A stretch of 64,000 nucleotides of DNA from Leptodactylus fallax (GCA_947044405.1 CAMRHE010000169.1:930501-994500); one strand, 5' to 3'; shown: positions 31,247-42,973, counted from the first letter of the stretch. Translations and numbers: made by a program. The notes: a model not told the origin generated them from the sequence alone.

Positions 31247-34200
31247 GTCCTTTAATAGTCCCACAATGGGGAAATTCAGTGTGTTACAGCAGCAAAGATA
31301 AGCAGATACAAATACAAATACAACATGTACAGGAATGTTCCAAGGTAAGAGGCATTACTTTGATAGCCGACAGACAGATAGGAAGTAGCGGGGGGGGGGG
31401 GGATTTAACAGGCAGAGAGATATTTCAGTTCTCTGTGTGTATTGATCTCCGCTTAGGTCGGTGTTGGTTGTACAGCCTAACCGCGGTGGGGAGGAAAGAC
31501 TTCCGATAGCGCTCCTTCTCACACCTAGGGTGGAGCAATTGGTCACTGACTACTGCTCAGCGCAATCACAGTCTCATGCATGGGATAGGACTTCTTCTTC
31601 TGCATGGAGCTCACCACGGACAGTATCCTTTTGTCACCCACCACCTGCACTGGGTCCAGTGGGCTCCCCAGGACAGAGCTGGCCTTTCTAATCAGCTTGT
31701 CAAGTTTATTTCTGTCCCTGGTTGATATACTGCTCCCCCAGCAGGCCACTCCAAAGAAGATGGCTGATGCCACTACCGAGTTAAAGAAAGTTCTAAGAGG
31801 TGCCCCCCGGATTCCAAAGGCTCTCAGCTTCCTAAGCAGGTAGAGCCTGCTGTGGCCCTTCCTGTACAGGGCCTCCATATGATCTGCCCAGTCCAGCTTA
31901 TTATTAAGGAGCAAACCCAGGTACTTATAGGTGTTCACAATCTCGATGCCTGTCCCCAGGATGTCCACTGGTTTAGGAGGGCTTCTGCCTTTACGGAAGT
32001 CCACCACCATCTACTTGGTCTTCCCTGCGTTAATCTTCAGGTGGTTTCGGTGGCATCAGTCCACAAAATCCTGGTTCAGTTCTCTGTACTCCCTGTCATC
32101 ATCATCTGTGATGAGGCCTACTATTGCAGAGTCGTCAGAATACTTCTGTAGGTAGCAGCTAGATGAGTTGCACCTAAAATCTTCAGTGTACAGTGTGAAG
32201 AGGAAAGGGGCGAGAACCGTACCCTGAGGTGCCCCCGTATTACAGATCACAGTACCTGACACACAGTCTTGGGCTCTCACGTATTGAGGTCGATTTGTGA
32301 GGTAGTCTAGGATCCAGTTGGAGAGGTGGTGGTCCACTCCAGCAAGGCCCAGCTTGTCCCTCAATAACCTGGGCTGTATGGTGTTAAAAGCACTGGAGAA
32401 GTCAAAGAACATTATTCTCACTGTGTTCCCTGGTTTCTCCAGGTGAGACAGAGCCCTGTGCAGAAGATGGATGATGGCATCATCTACCCCAATGCCCGGC
32501 CGATAAGCAAACTGGAGGGGGTCCATAGCGGGGCTCACTAGAGGGCGGAGATGTGTGAGAACCAATCTCTCTAAGATCTTCATCAGGTGGGATGTCAGTG
32601 CTACAGGTCTGTAGTCATTGAGGTCCATAGGGTGGGGTTTCTTTGGAACTGGTACCACACAAGAAGATTTCCATAATTCAGGGACTATTTCCTGCCTCAG
32701 GCTCATATTATACATATATGTAATTATACCACACAGCTGGTCCCCGCAAGTCTTAATTAGCCTTGCACTGATGTCATCTGGCCCTGCGGCTTTCCTCGCC
32801 TTGATCTTTTTCATCTCCTTCCTCACCTGGGCCCGTGTGAAGGTCAGACTGTGGTCAGATAAAGACGGATTTCTGGATTTACTGGTCTGTTGGGAAGTGG
32901 CCGCATGGGGTGAAGTCATTGTGGTGGGGGGAGCTGAAGGACATACTGGGGTGGGAGGAGCTGGTGTGTGATCAAATCTGTTGAAGAATAGGTTTAGTTC
33001 ATTAAGCCAATTAACATCTGCCTCAATCTGGCAGACAGACTGTTTATGACCCGAAATTGACTTAAGCCCCTCCCAGACCCCCCTTATGTCTTTTCTTTCC
33101 ATTTGCTTTTCCATTTTTTCTTTATAACTGGCTTTTCCCTGCCTGATTTGATGCCTCAGCTCCTTTTGTACTTCCTTCAACCCCTCCTTATCTCTTGTCC
33201 TAAATGCCATCTTTTTCTCCTTAAGTAGTGTTTTTATATCAGAGTTAATCCATGGTTTGTTATTGGAAAAGCACCTCACGACTTTTGTGGGTACTGTGTT
33301 GTTCACACAAAAATTAATATAGTCCGTTATGCAGTGTGTGAGTCCTTCTATATCTTCTCCATAGGAATCCTGCAGAACTTCCCATGCGGTTGTGTCAAAA
33401 CAATCCCTCAGAGCCTCATCACTCTCCTCGGACCATATCCTCACTGTACGGGTGACAGCTGGTTCTCTACGTACAAGTGGCTTGTACACAGGTCGGAGAT
33501 GCACTAGGTTGTGATCCGATCTTCCCAGGGGTGGTAGGGCTGATGAGTTATATGCCTCCCTCGCGTTGGCAAAGAACAAGTCCAGTGTTTTGTCTTGTGT
33601 GGCAGGTTACATACTGTGTGAAACTGGGCAGTGTGGATGATGGAGAGGCATGGTTGAAATCACCCGACAGAAGAAAGAGGGCCTGGGGATGTTTTAACTG
33701 TAAAAGGCTCAGCGTGGCTTGTAGGACCTCGCAGGCAGTGTCAGCTTTCACAGAGGGGGGGACATATGCAGCTATCACGATGACATGCGATAGTTCCCTT
33801 GGTAGGTAGAAAGGTCTCATGCTCACAGCTAATAGTTCAATGTCCTTACAGCAAGTTTGCTCCTTAATCACAATGTGCCTAGGATTACACCATCTATTAT
33901 TCACAAACATTGCCAGCCCTCCTCCTTTCCTCTTACCGCTCTCCCTTGTCCTGTCTGCCCGAAGGAGTTTAAAACCATCCAAGGAGACCAGAGGGTCAGG
34001 AGTAACTTCAGTGAGCCAAGTCTCTGTAAGTAGCATCATGCTACACACCCGAAACTCCTGATGATGCCTGGTGAGCACTGTTAGTTCATCCATCTTGTTT
34101 GCAAGAGATCTCACATTGCCCATAATGATGGAGGGAAGAACTGGTCGGTAACGGCTCTTTTTAATCCTCTGAAGAGTACCAGCTCTGCAGCCCCTCACCC

Positions 34201-34520
34201 GCTTTTTCTTTCTCCAAAGCTCTCGGGGGATGTGTGGCCAGATGGTATGCAGTCTTGCTGTGCCTCTCAGCTGCAAAAGTTTCTCTCTTGTATAGACAAA
34301 GGAATTGTCTGCAGACACAACAGTTTCCATTTTCAAGCAGAACAAAAAGACAGATAAAAAAACAAAAAAAAAAGTATCACAAGGGTCCAAGTCTTTGTGT
34401 GTTTCTTCATAGTGCAAAGTCCTTAAGTAGAGAGGTAATAAACGAGACAAAGAAGGAAAAATAAGAGAGAGAGTCTCAGAGCTACTGTGACAGGCAGCCA
34501 CTCCATCGGCGCCATCTTGG
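31215..34520 (-). mobile_element. Near full-length non-LTR retrotransposon (CR1/Rex-like)
   Basis: On the minus strand it starts with 'ccaagatggcgccgatgg' at about 34520, a typical LINE promoter-type start, continues through a 190-bp leader into an endonuclease and reverse transcriptase frame (34330-31425), and ends with 'tgaatttccccattgtggg' and an (ATT)n tail at 31216-31246. At 3.3 kb it is close to full length for a single-ORF2-type element. I place it in the CR1/L2/Rex group by protein style; the exact clade needs a tree. The (AAT)n run is its 3' tail. Confidence 0.85.
31425..34330 (-). pseudogene. LINE ORF2: APE endonuclease plus reverse transcriptase, broken
   Basis: The start ATG is at 34330. 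Endonuclease motifs appear in order: 'GNVRSLANK', 'LLTETWL' (catalytic Glu), 'SGDFNH', and 'LGRSDHNLV' (SDH motif). A single frameshift near 33600 splits the endonuclease between two frames. The long frame 33579-32056 then covers the linker and RT: 'NDYRPVALTS', 'FFDFSSAFNTI', 'GAPQGTVLAPFLF' and the catalytic box YSDD, where Ala is more usual than Ser. Stops at 32056 and about 32012 and a late frameshift near 31560 precede the carboxy end. It would nick target DNA and copy the element's RNA; this copy is dead. Confidence 0.9.
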
Positions 34521-34639
34521 AAAAAAACAAAAAAAAAAAAAAAAAAACTGTTCTCTATCTCCATATTTACTGCAAATGCCTCGTGATCATGTTTACACGA
34601 CCTTATATACTGTATATTCTAGCACTGTAAGGTGTAAAC

Positions 34640-36370
34640 CTCTGTCAGCTGATGTCAGATGGTGATGGTGCTAGAATGTCACATATCCCTGTACAGTACA
34701 ACTTTTCTTGGTTTATAGACACTACTAAGTATCACTTCACTTTTCCTGTATATCGACACTGCACAGTGCAATTTCACTTGCCCTGTATTTAAGACAATGC
34801 ACCCTACCACTTCTCTTTCCCTGTATATATTTAACCCCTTAACGACCCAGGGCGTAATAGTATGTCCTTAGTCGCATGACGATGTATGGAGAGCGCTCAG
34901 GAGCTGAGCGCTCTCCATACAGGGTGGATGCCGGCTGTATAATACAGCCAGGACCCGCCGCTAACAGCAGCGATCGGTGCCTGCACCGATCGCGGCTGTT
35001 AACCCTTTAGATGTCGTGGTCAAACGGGACCGCGGCGTCTAAATTGCGCAGCCGCCACGGACGCCACCATTTTTTTTTTTCTCGATCGCCGCCCTCCAGA
35101 ACGTCATCGGAGGACGGCGATTGGTTGCCCTGACAGCTGGGAGCCTATTGAAGGCTCCCAGGCCTGTCATTACATAACAGCTATTACACGATGCCAGAGG
35201 CATCGTCTAATAGCAGTGACGGCATTTTGCTATTCACTGCGATACAGTAGTATTGCAGTGAATAGTATGAGCGATCAGAGCCCCTAGGTTTCAAGGTCCC
35301 TAGGGAGTCTGATCATACAAGTAAAAGTAGAAAAAAAAAAAGTTTTTAAAAGTATGAAAAAATTTTAAAAAACACAAAAGTTCAAATCACCACCCTTTCC
35401 CTAGATCAGATATAAAAGTAAATAAACAAAAGTAAGTATAAACACTTTAGGTATCCCTGCGCTCCAAAATGCCCGAACTATTAAAATATTAAAATATTTA
35501 TCCCATACGGTGAACGGTGTAGCGGGGAAAAAAAATCAAAATGGCCAAATAGCATTTTTTTTTCAACACTTTGCCTCCTATAAAAAAATGAATAAAAAGT
35601 GATCAAACCAAAATATGTAAATATGAAAAAGTTACAGGTGACACAATATGGCGCCGCAAAATTTTTTTTTCTATTTAGCAAAGGTTTTAATTTTTTAAAA
35701 GGTATCAAAACATTACAAATACTATATAAATTTGGTATTGCCGTGTTCGGACTGACCCGCAGAATACAGGTGCCATGTCATTTTTACCACACAGTGAATG
35801 CTGTAAAAATTAAACCCATATGAATTTGGTGCAAATGCAGTTTTTCTCCAATTGCACCTCATTCTGAATATTTTTCCAGCTTCCCAGTACATTGCACAGC
35901 ATATTGAATAGTGACATTACAAAGTACAATTTGTTTCGCAAACAATAAGCCATCATGTGACTCTGTGAACTCAAAAATGAAAAAGTTATGGCTCTTGGAA
36001 TGTGGGGAGGGAAAAACGAAAATGCAAAAACAAAAAATGGCCCGGACATTAAGGGGTTAAATACTGCAAAGTACGTTTCTCTTGTCCTGCATGTTGGATG
36101 CAATCCATAGTGTCTGCTCTTGTTCTGTATATGGCTAATTCTAAGCACTACTTTACTGATTCTGTCTAAGTGGGAACTGCACAGTACCATTTACCTTGTT
36201 CTGTGTATATGGACTCTGCACAGCACTGCTATCCGTGTTCTGTGTTAAAGAATACTACACAGTACCATTTCTCTTGTCCTGTACTTTGGATGAAATTCTG
36301 GGTATCTGCCATTATTCTGTATATGTGGATGGTGCACAGTGCCACTTCTCTTGCCTTATATAGTGGGTGT
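34640..36370. repeat. Degenerate tandem repeat, ~45-50 bp, split by a TTAA element
   Basis: Units such as 'ctgcacagtaccatttctct' then 'tgtcctgtat' recur on both sides of the insertion at 34835-36056: at 34670-34830 and at 36057-36370. Removing the insert restores a continuous array. Confidence 0.75.
34835..36056. mobile_element. TTAA-target MITE, 'CCCCTTAACGACC' family (copy 1)
   Basis: The ends ccccttaacgaccc and 'ggcccggacattaagggg' are inverted, flanked by TTAA (34831-34834, 36057-36060). A 37-base hairpin with a 17-bp perfect stem (gtatggagagcgctcag, loop gag) lies at 34884-34920, and 'gggagcc' inverted pairs at about 35130-35165. It is 1.2 kb and non-coding. Relatives are at 45500-47580, 53830-55048 and 60484-60826. 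Confidence 0.85.
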
Positions 36371-36984
36371 AACTCAGTGGGTGGGCCCCTGCTACTTTTT
36401 TTTTTTTAAAGGCCGTTACTTACTAATTACCATTCCTGCTCACGGCCGCCTCCGCTAGCTGGAGCAGGGATCGATAAGTAAGACCCTGGGCCCACGGCAA
36501 GAGTATTTGTTTTGTGAAACCCAACAAATACTGCTATTATTATATTCTGAGGTCTCTTCAGACCCCCAAATATATAATGATCGGAGGTCCCCCTCTAGGG
36601 GGCTTCCCATATCAAGTCCCTGTCAGCGGCGTCCTGTCGATGTTCAGCCTCATCAATGTGATATGGGATGATGAGGCTCCCTGGAGGGCTGAAGGGGAAG
36701 CTTAGGAGGCTGTGGACAGGATCAAGGATCAGTAAGTAAATAGGTACCAGCCTATTAAAAAAAAAAAAAAAAAAAAAAGAAAAGGCAGCAGGTAGTTCCG
36801 CCATTGTGGAGAGCATAAATAATCTTTCTGCTATATCACCTACAGCCATACTTACCAAATCTCCTAGAACATCCTGGAGCCTACAGTAGGGAGAGTAGGA
36901 GTCACACAAGCACTGAACATTGTTTTCTCAGTCAGGGATATAGTGTTTGTGGGTCAGCATGATCATAGTCTAGTTTAATTTTTG
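36371..36984. other. MITE fragments and A-run
   Basis: 36534-36582 contains the 'gaggtctcttcagacccc' hairpin module seen in other elements. An A-run of about 22 occupies 36757-36778. No gene is seen. Confidence 0.45.
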
Positions 36985-37150
36985 CAGCAAACTTCATAGA
37001 TAGAAAGGGATTTATCACTGCAGCTATACCAGATTTTGGCATTGTTTGCACCACTCTTGGCTTTGGCTCCAAAAAACGCAGCAAAATCTGTAACAAAAAA
37101 AAGCAGTGTTTCCGCAACATGGGGCCTTAGACTTAGGTTGAAACCCCACA
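36985..37150. repeat. 'ggccccac' foldback fragment
   Basis: The right part 'gcagcaaaatctgtaacaaa' to 'catggggccttagactta' matches the right arm of 49917-50137. The left end is missing. Confidence 0.55.
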
Positions 37151-37765
37151 TTGTGAAAACACTCAGTGAAAACTCAATGAAAAACACTGTGGAAAAAAAC
37201 GTGATCAGTTGGTTATTGATATTGATAAGAGATGAGTGAACTGATTATGAACTGGGTTCGGCCCAAATTAGTTTTTAACTAAACTGAGCAAATGCTGATT
37301 TGTCTCGGACAAACTAAAATGGTGAGCCTGACAGCAGCATTGCTGCACTAATACAAAGACAAAGGACAGCTAACCCTTTTCATTGCCAATAATCTAATTT
37401 TGTCTGTCTGTTGTGTAATAGAGCAGTTTCATCTGTAAACAGAGTGTTTACAAATAATTCACTAACAGTCAATCCTATTAGTAAAAAATCTTTTTAAAGG
37501 TTCTTTTGGGCAAGAGTTTTCTTTATTTTTTCCATTAAATACATAGAAACTGCTGTCCTAACAGCAAAACCCTGGTTCAGCCTGCACTTATCTGAAAGAA
37601 ATCTCTGTTATTTAAGCAAGTTTTTTGTTGTTTACCCAATATACAGTCTCATAGCCTGTGCTAATCACAAGAAACCTCATTTAGGCTAAAGCCCCATGTA
37701 GCAAGCCACAGCTAAAAATCTGCAGTAAAAACTGTGGCAGACATGCCTTGCATTTTTTCCTACAG
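37151..37765. other. Repeat remnants without a gene
   Basis: 37228-37330 starts 'agagatgagtgaactg' like a hAT MITE end. 37380-37680 resembles the tandem part of the unnamed repeat at 30425-30960 in inverted orientation. 37683-37765 is another 'ggctaaagccccatg' foldback end. Confidence 0.45.
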
Positions 37766-37792
37766 TGCTTAGTTAGTTAGTTAGTTAGTTAG
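37766..37792. repeat. (AGTT)n microsatellite
   Basis: About six AGTT units lie directly beside the TTAAAGGGG-type repeat. Confidence 0.85.
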
Positions 37793-37958
37793 GAAGGGCT
37801 AGGAGTGGGTGGCTAGCTAGGGAAACAGGAGGGGGTGTGAAGGAGTGAGAGAGGGAGGGGGAGGGAATGACAGGGGGATGTAGTGTGAGTCAGCTCTGAT
37901 TGAAGAGCAATGCATCATGGTAGCTGTAGCATAAACGAACAGGAAGCTACACCATGTA

Positions 37959-39564
37959 CTTTGGGGAAAAAAAGTATTTAGTCAGCCACCAATTGTGCAA
38001 GTTCTCCCACTTAAAAATATGAGAGAGGCCTGTAATTGACATCATGGGTAGATCTCAACTATGAGAGACAAAATGAGAAAACAAATCCAGAAAATCACAT
38101 TGTCTGATTTTTTTAAGAATTTATTTGCAAATTATGGTGGAAAATAAGTATATGATCAATAACAAACGTTCATCTCAATACTTTGTTATATATCCTTTGT
38201 TGGCAATGATAGAGGTCAAATATTTTCTGTAATTCTTCACAAGGTTGGCACACACTATTGCTGGTATGTTGGCCCATTCCTCCATGCAGATCTCCTCTAG
38301 AGCAGTGATGTTTTGGGGCTGTCACTGGGCAACACGGACTTTCAACTCCCTCCAAAAGTTTTCTATGAGGTTGAGATCTGGAGACTGGCTAGGCTACTCC
38401 AGGACCTTGAAATACTTCTTACAAAGCCACTCCTTCATTGCCCTGGCGGTGTGATTGGGATCATTGTCATGCTGAAAGACCCAGCCACGTTTCATCTTCA
38501 ATGCCCTTGCTGATGGAAGGAGGTTTGCACTCAAAATCTCACGCTACATGACCCTATTCATTCTTTTTATGTACACGGATCAGTCGTCCTGGTCCCTTTG
38601 CAGAGAAACAGCCCCAAAGCGTGATGTTGCCACCCCCATGCTTCACAGTAGGTATGGTGTTCTTTGGATGCAACTCAGCATTCACTCTCCTCCAAACACG
38701 ACGAGTTGTGTTTCTACCAAACTGTTCTACTTTGGTTTCATCTGAGCATATGATATTCTCCCAATACTCTTCTGGAACATCCAAATGCTCTCTAGCAAAC
38801 TTCAGACGGGCCCGGATATGTACTTGCTTAAGCAGGGGGACACGTCTGGCACTGCAGGATCTGAGTCCCTGGCGGCGTAGTGTGTTACTGACGGTAGCCT
38901 TTGTCACGTTAGCCCCAGATTTCTGCAGGTCATTCACTAGGTCCCCTCGTGTGGTTCTGGGATTGTTGCTCACCGTTCTTGTGATCATTTTGACCCCACG
39001 GGGTGAGATCTTGCGTGGAGTCCCTGATCGAGGGAGATTATCAGTGGTCTTGTATGTCTTCCATTTTCTAATTATTGCTCCCACAGTTGATTTCTTCACA
39101 CCAAGCTGCTTGCCTATTACAGATTCAGTCTTCCCAGCCTGGTGCAGGTCTACAATTTTGTTTCTGGTGTCCTTCCACAGCTCTTTGGTCTTCATCATAG
39201 TGGAGTTTGGAGTATGACTGTTTGAGGTTGTGGATAGGTGTCTTTTATACTGATAACAATTTCAAACAGGTGCCATTACTACAGGTAATGACTGAAAGAC
39301 AGAGTAGCCTCTTAAAGAAGAAGTTACAGGTCTGTGAGAGCTAGAAATCTTGCTTGTTTGTAGGTGACCAAATACTTATTTTCCACCATAATTTGCAAAT
39401 AAATTCTTAAAAAAATCAGAGAATGTGATTTTCTAGATATGTTTTCTCATTTTGATCCTCATAGTTGAGGTCTACCTATGATGTCAATTACAGGCCTCTC
39501 TCATCTTTTTAATTGGGAGAACTTGCACAATTGGTGGCTGACTAAATACCTTTTTTCCCCACTG
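37959..39564 (-). mobile_element. Tc1-like DNA transposon, complete, inactive
   Basis: TA at 37957-37958 and 39565-39566 flanks inverted terminal repeats (ctttggggaaaaaaagtatt at left, a mutated form of the complement of 'ttttttccccactg' at right) that continue for over 100 bp through 'gccaccaattgtgcaagt'. The length of 1606 bp is typical. The transposase frame is on the minus strand. Confidence 0.93.
38175..39198 (-). pseudogene. Tc1 transposase, frameshifted
   Basis: The start ATG is at 39198. The first 214 residues are open and contain the paired helix-turn-helix region (residues about 1-110, '[18 protein letters not shown]') and the first catalytic Asp ('[11 protein letters not shown]'). 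A one-base insertion near 38560 ends the frame. Downstream in the shifted frame the second Asp segment ('[11 protein letters not shown]') and the Glu segment ('SPDLNLIENFW') are present, with stops at about 38395 and 38325. Intact relatives are about 340 residues, matching the total span. It would cut and paste the element at TA sites; this copy cannot. Confidence 0.9.
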
Positions 39565-39716
39565 TAAATAAATGCAGAGAATACCAGGAGCTCCCAGAGA
39601 AACCTAGAAATTACTCAAAACACTGTTAAAGGTATTTGGGTGTACTTATTAACCCATTAATAGCACTAACTGACCTTTTTTTAAAAATATTTCTTGCCCC
39701 GAAAACCCCTTTAAGT

Positions 39717-40018
39717 GTCTGTTTTGCTGCTGCTCATATATACAGTCTTGAAGCCTGCACTAATTTAAAAAAACCTCTGTTATATATGTTTTTTTTTTTG
39801 TCAGCTGTGTTCACCCAATACACAGTGTGACAGAGTATGCTAATCTGAAAAAAAAAATTAAGTGTTCTTCTTTGTTGCATATATATGCACCTTTTGTGCT
39901 TTTTCTTGAAATATTTATTTGTAAACAAAAAAAAAAAAAAGACATACACGTAAGTCTCAGAATTTTTGCCAATCACTATTATAATTAAGTAAAAAAAAAT
40001 GAAAAGAAAACATTTGTG
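39717..40018. repeat. Unnamed repeat, copy 2, tandem part
   Basis: In inverted orientation it matches 30320-30700, including 'ttataatagtgattggcaaa'. It is AT-rich and encodes nothing. Confidence 0.5.
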
Positions 40019-40019
40019 C

Positions 40020-40272
40020 AAGTATTATTATTTTATTTAGCTTATTTGTATAGCACCATTATATTCTGCAGCACTTTTACAGACATTGTGGCCACTGTCT
40101 TATATAGGGCTCACAATCTACATTCCCTATCAGTATATCTTTGGAGTGTGGGAGCAAATCCACGCAAACATGGGGAGAACATACAAACTCCTTACAGATG
40201 TTGTCCCTGCTAGGATTTGAACTCAGGACTCCAGCACTGCAAGGCTACAGTGTTAACCACTGAGCCACCATG
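40020..40272 (-). mobile_element. tRNA-like SINE with an L2-like tail
   Basis: On the minus strand it starts 'catggtggctcagtggttaa', with an A-box-like block at about 40254-40269 and a B-box-like block (gagttcaaatcc) at 40213-40224, spaced as in a tRNA promoter. A body of about 120 bp follows, and the 3' end 'ataatggtgctatacaaata' matches the L2 tail near 47430-47465. It is inserted in the unnamed repeat copy 2. It is a retroposed SINE, not a functional tRNA gene. Confidence 0.8.
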
Positions 40273-40279
40273 ATGTGGG

Positions 40280-40775
40280 TAGCAACAGAAACACTACTTC
40301 TGGTTGATGTTTTTGGTTACTTAGCTCACTCATCTAAGTCACAGGAGGATATTGCATCGGAGAGTGATGTTATCTTCAGTCAGACTTCTGTGTGTTACTC
40401 CTCCTTCTCCACAACACCTAATTTAACACAGGTCCTTTCTGGACTATTATCTGTGTCTTCTTCATATTTTTCATTTACAAAGATCGCTGGTAGTGATGTG
40501 GGACCTGCTGAGAAATCTATTTTTCTAGTCAGAGCAGTCTCGAGAATAGTCAGCATTGTGTTCTAGCAGAGGAGGAAGACATGACTGTTGGTAATGGAGG
40601 TAATAGTGACAGGGGGTGTGGTACTACTACTGGAAGTCATTTTGGTAAGGGGGCTAGGAAGAAATCTGGAGGTGGAAATTATGAGGGTGTACAGGAATCC
40701 CATGGCCATGATGTGTCAGAAAAAAGTGGGAAAAATGACAACATTGTTGATGATGATTCATTTGTGGATAGGACT
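40280..40775 (+). repeat. Unnamed repeat, copy 2, coding relic
   Basis: The frames 40270-40566 and 40588-40794 match, with substitutions, frames on the minus strand of 29500-30220: 'SQEDIASESDVIFSQ' against 'SQEDITSENDEILSQ', and 'RNPMAMMCQKK' in both. No known domain is seen. Confidence 0.55.
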
Positions 40776-41167
40776 TTCAGACCCCAGAGTATAATGGTGA
40801 AGGCCCAGTGGAGGTGAAAAAAAAAATAAAAAAAATTCATACTCACCTTCCGTTACCTCTTTTGGGCCTCCTTGCAGCATCCAGTGCTCTTCTGGTGATG
40901 TTCAGCACTGTTCTGTGATGTGCTTACCATCTGTTTTTAAATAGACATAGAGTGACTTGCAAAAGTATTCATACCCCTTGAACATTTTCACATGATGTCA
41001 CCTTACAACCACAAACTTAAATGTATTTTATTGAGATTTTAAGTTATAGACCAACACAAAGTAGCAGATAATTGTGAAGTGGAACGAAAATGATACATGA
41101 TTTTAAAAATTTTAATCAAATAAAAATCTGAAAAGTGTAACATGCAAAAGTATTCAGCCCCCCCATA

Positions 41168-42160
41168 TCAATACTTTGTAGAGCCACCTTTCGCTGCAAT
41201 TACAGCTACAAGTCTTTTGGGGTATGTCTCTACCAGCTTTTCACATCTAGAGACTGAGATTTTTGCCCATTCTTCTTTGCAAAATAGCTCAAGCTCAGCC
41301 AGATTGGATGAAGAGTGTCTATGAACAGCAATTTTCATGTCTTGTCACAGATGCTCAATGGGATTTAGGTCTGGACTTTGAATTAGCCATTCTAACACAT
41401 GAATATTCTTTTATCTACACCATTCCACTGTAACTCTGGCGGTATGTTTAGGGTCATTGTATTGCTGGAAGGTGAATCTCCTTCCCAGTTTTAAGTCTTT
41501 TGCAGCCTCCAACAGGTTTTCTTCCAGGATTGCCCTGTATTTAGCTCCATCCATCTTCCCATCAACTCTGACCAGCTTCCCTGCCCCTACTGAAGAAAAA
41601 CCTCCCCACAGCATGATGCTTCCCCCACCATGTTTCACATTGGGGATGGTGTGTTCAGGGTGATGAGCAGTGTTACTTTTCCGCCACACAGCGCTTTTCA
41701 TTTAGGCCAAAAAGTTCAACTTTGGTCTCATTTGACCAGAGCACCTTCTTCCACATGTTTGCTGTGTCCCCTATATGGCTTGTGGCAAACTGCAAACAGC
41801 ACTTCTTATGTCTTTCTATCAACAATTGTTTTCTTCTTGCCACTCCTCCATAAAGGCCAGATTTGTGGTGGACAGATTTTCCCACCTGAGCTGTGGATTT
41901 CTGCAGCTCCTCCAGAGTGACCATGGACCTCTTGGCTGCTTCTCGGACTAGTGCTCTCCTTGCTCGATCTGTTAGTTTAGGGGAACGGCCATGTGTTGGT
42001 AGGTTTGCAGTTTTAGAATATTTTTTCCATTTTTGGATGATGGATTAAACAGTACTCCTTGGGATGCTCAAAGCTTGGGATATGTTTTTATAACCTAACC
42101 CTGCTTTAAACTTCTCCACGTATTAACTCTGACCTGTCTGGTGAGCAACTTGGTCTTCAT
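41168..42160 (-). pseudogene. Tc1 transposase, degenerate, catalytic residues lost
   Basis: The start ATG is at 42160 and the carboxy end at 41168. The amino third is full of stops. Two frames remain (41924-41673 and 41701-41411). The first catalytic position reads 'WSNETKVELFG', with Asn in place of Asp, and the second reads 'FQQYNDPKHTA', with Tyr in place of the first Asp of D-N-D. So even the readable parts could not catalyse transposition. The DNA-binding helices are hardly visible. Confidence 0.88.
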
Positions 42161-42462
42161 GATGCTGTTTGTTCACTAGTGATCTCTAACAAATTACTGA
42201 GGCCTTCACAGAACAGGTGTATTTATACTGAGACTAAATTACACACTGTTAACAAATTAAGTGACTTCTGAAGGCAATTTATTGCACTGGATTTTATTTA
42301 GGGGTAGCAGAGTACTGGGGGCTGAATACTTTTGCATGTCACACTTTTCAGATTTTTATTTGATTAAAATTTTGAAAACCATGCATCATTTTCAGTCCAC
42401 TTCACAATTATCTGCTACTTTGTGTTGGTCTATCACTTAAAATGCCAGTAAAATACATTTAA

Positions 42463-42973
42463 AGCCCCTTGCAGACAACCGTGCGCGAGATCAGTGTACT
42501 ATCCATGTTTATCCCGGATAGCACACTGACCCATTCATTTCTATGGGTTCATGCACATGACCGTGATTTCCACAGATCAGTGTGTGGGCCGTGAGTCTCC
42601 ACTGCAAAATATAGAGCAGGTCCTATTCTGTTCAGTGTTTGCGGAACAGACTCGCCCATAGAAGCCTATGGGAGACTAAAAAACACGGACGGCAGACGGA
42701 TGTACTCCGTGTGTCATCAGTGTGCCGTCCGTATTTGCAAACAATCTAGGGACATCTTTAGATGTGTCCTGTGTTTTTTTTTTTTTTGCAGATCCGAAAA
42801 CTTGGATGACACACTGATCACACACTGATGACACACTGATGACACTCTGTCCGTTTTTGCGGACATACAGCACTTATGCTGAAGACACACTGATGACACA
42901 CAGTCTGCAAAAAAAGGAACACTGATTACTAGTTTGCGGACCACAAAATACACACGGTCATCTGCAACTACGC
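42463..42973. mobile_element. Harbinger-like MITE inside the Tc1 terminal repeat
   Basis: The ends 'gccccttgcagacaaccgtg' and the complement of 'cacggtcatctgcaacta' are inverted, flanked by TAA at 42460-42462 and 42974-42976. The 3-bp TAA duplication fits PIF/Harbinger. An internal 'gatgacacact' motif repeats several times. A second, opposite copy is at 50522-50972. Confidence 0.8.

Larger units (their letters stand above)
37793..39716 (-). repeat. TTAAAGGGG-type repeat split by a Tc1 element
   Basis: On the minus strand 39716-39567 reads 'cttaaaggggttttcgggg' through 'actcaaaacactg' blocks, and 37956-37793 continues the same repeat. The break falls at a TA in 'catgTA|aataaatgcag', exactly where 37959-39564 is inserted; the copy at 555-880 gives the uninterrupted order. 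Confidence 0.8.

Noticed and set aside
31604..34464. Plus-strand frames across the LINE
   Set aside because: They are antisense shadows of the minus-strand endonuclease/reverse transcriptase frame.
40200..40272. tRNA gene on the minus strand
   Set aside because: A- and B-box-like blocks exist, but no cloverleaf with proper arms could be drawn, and the sequence continues into a SINE body and tail.
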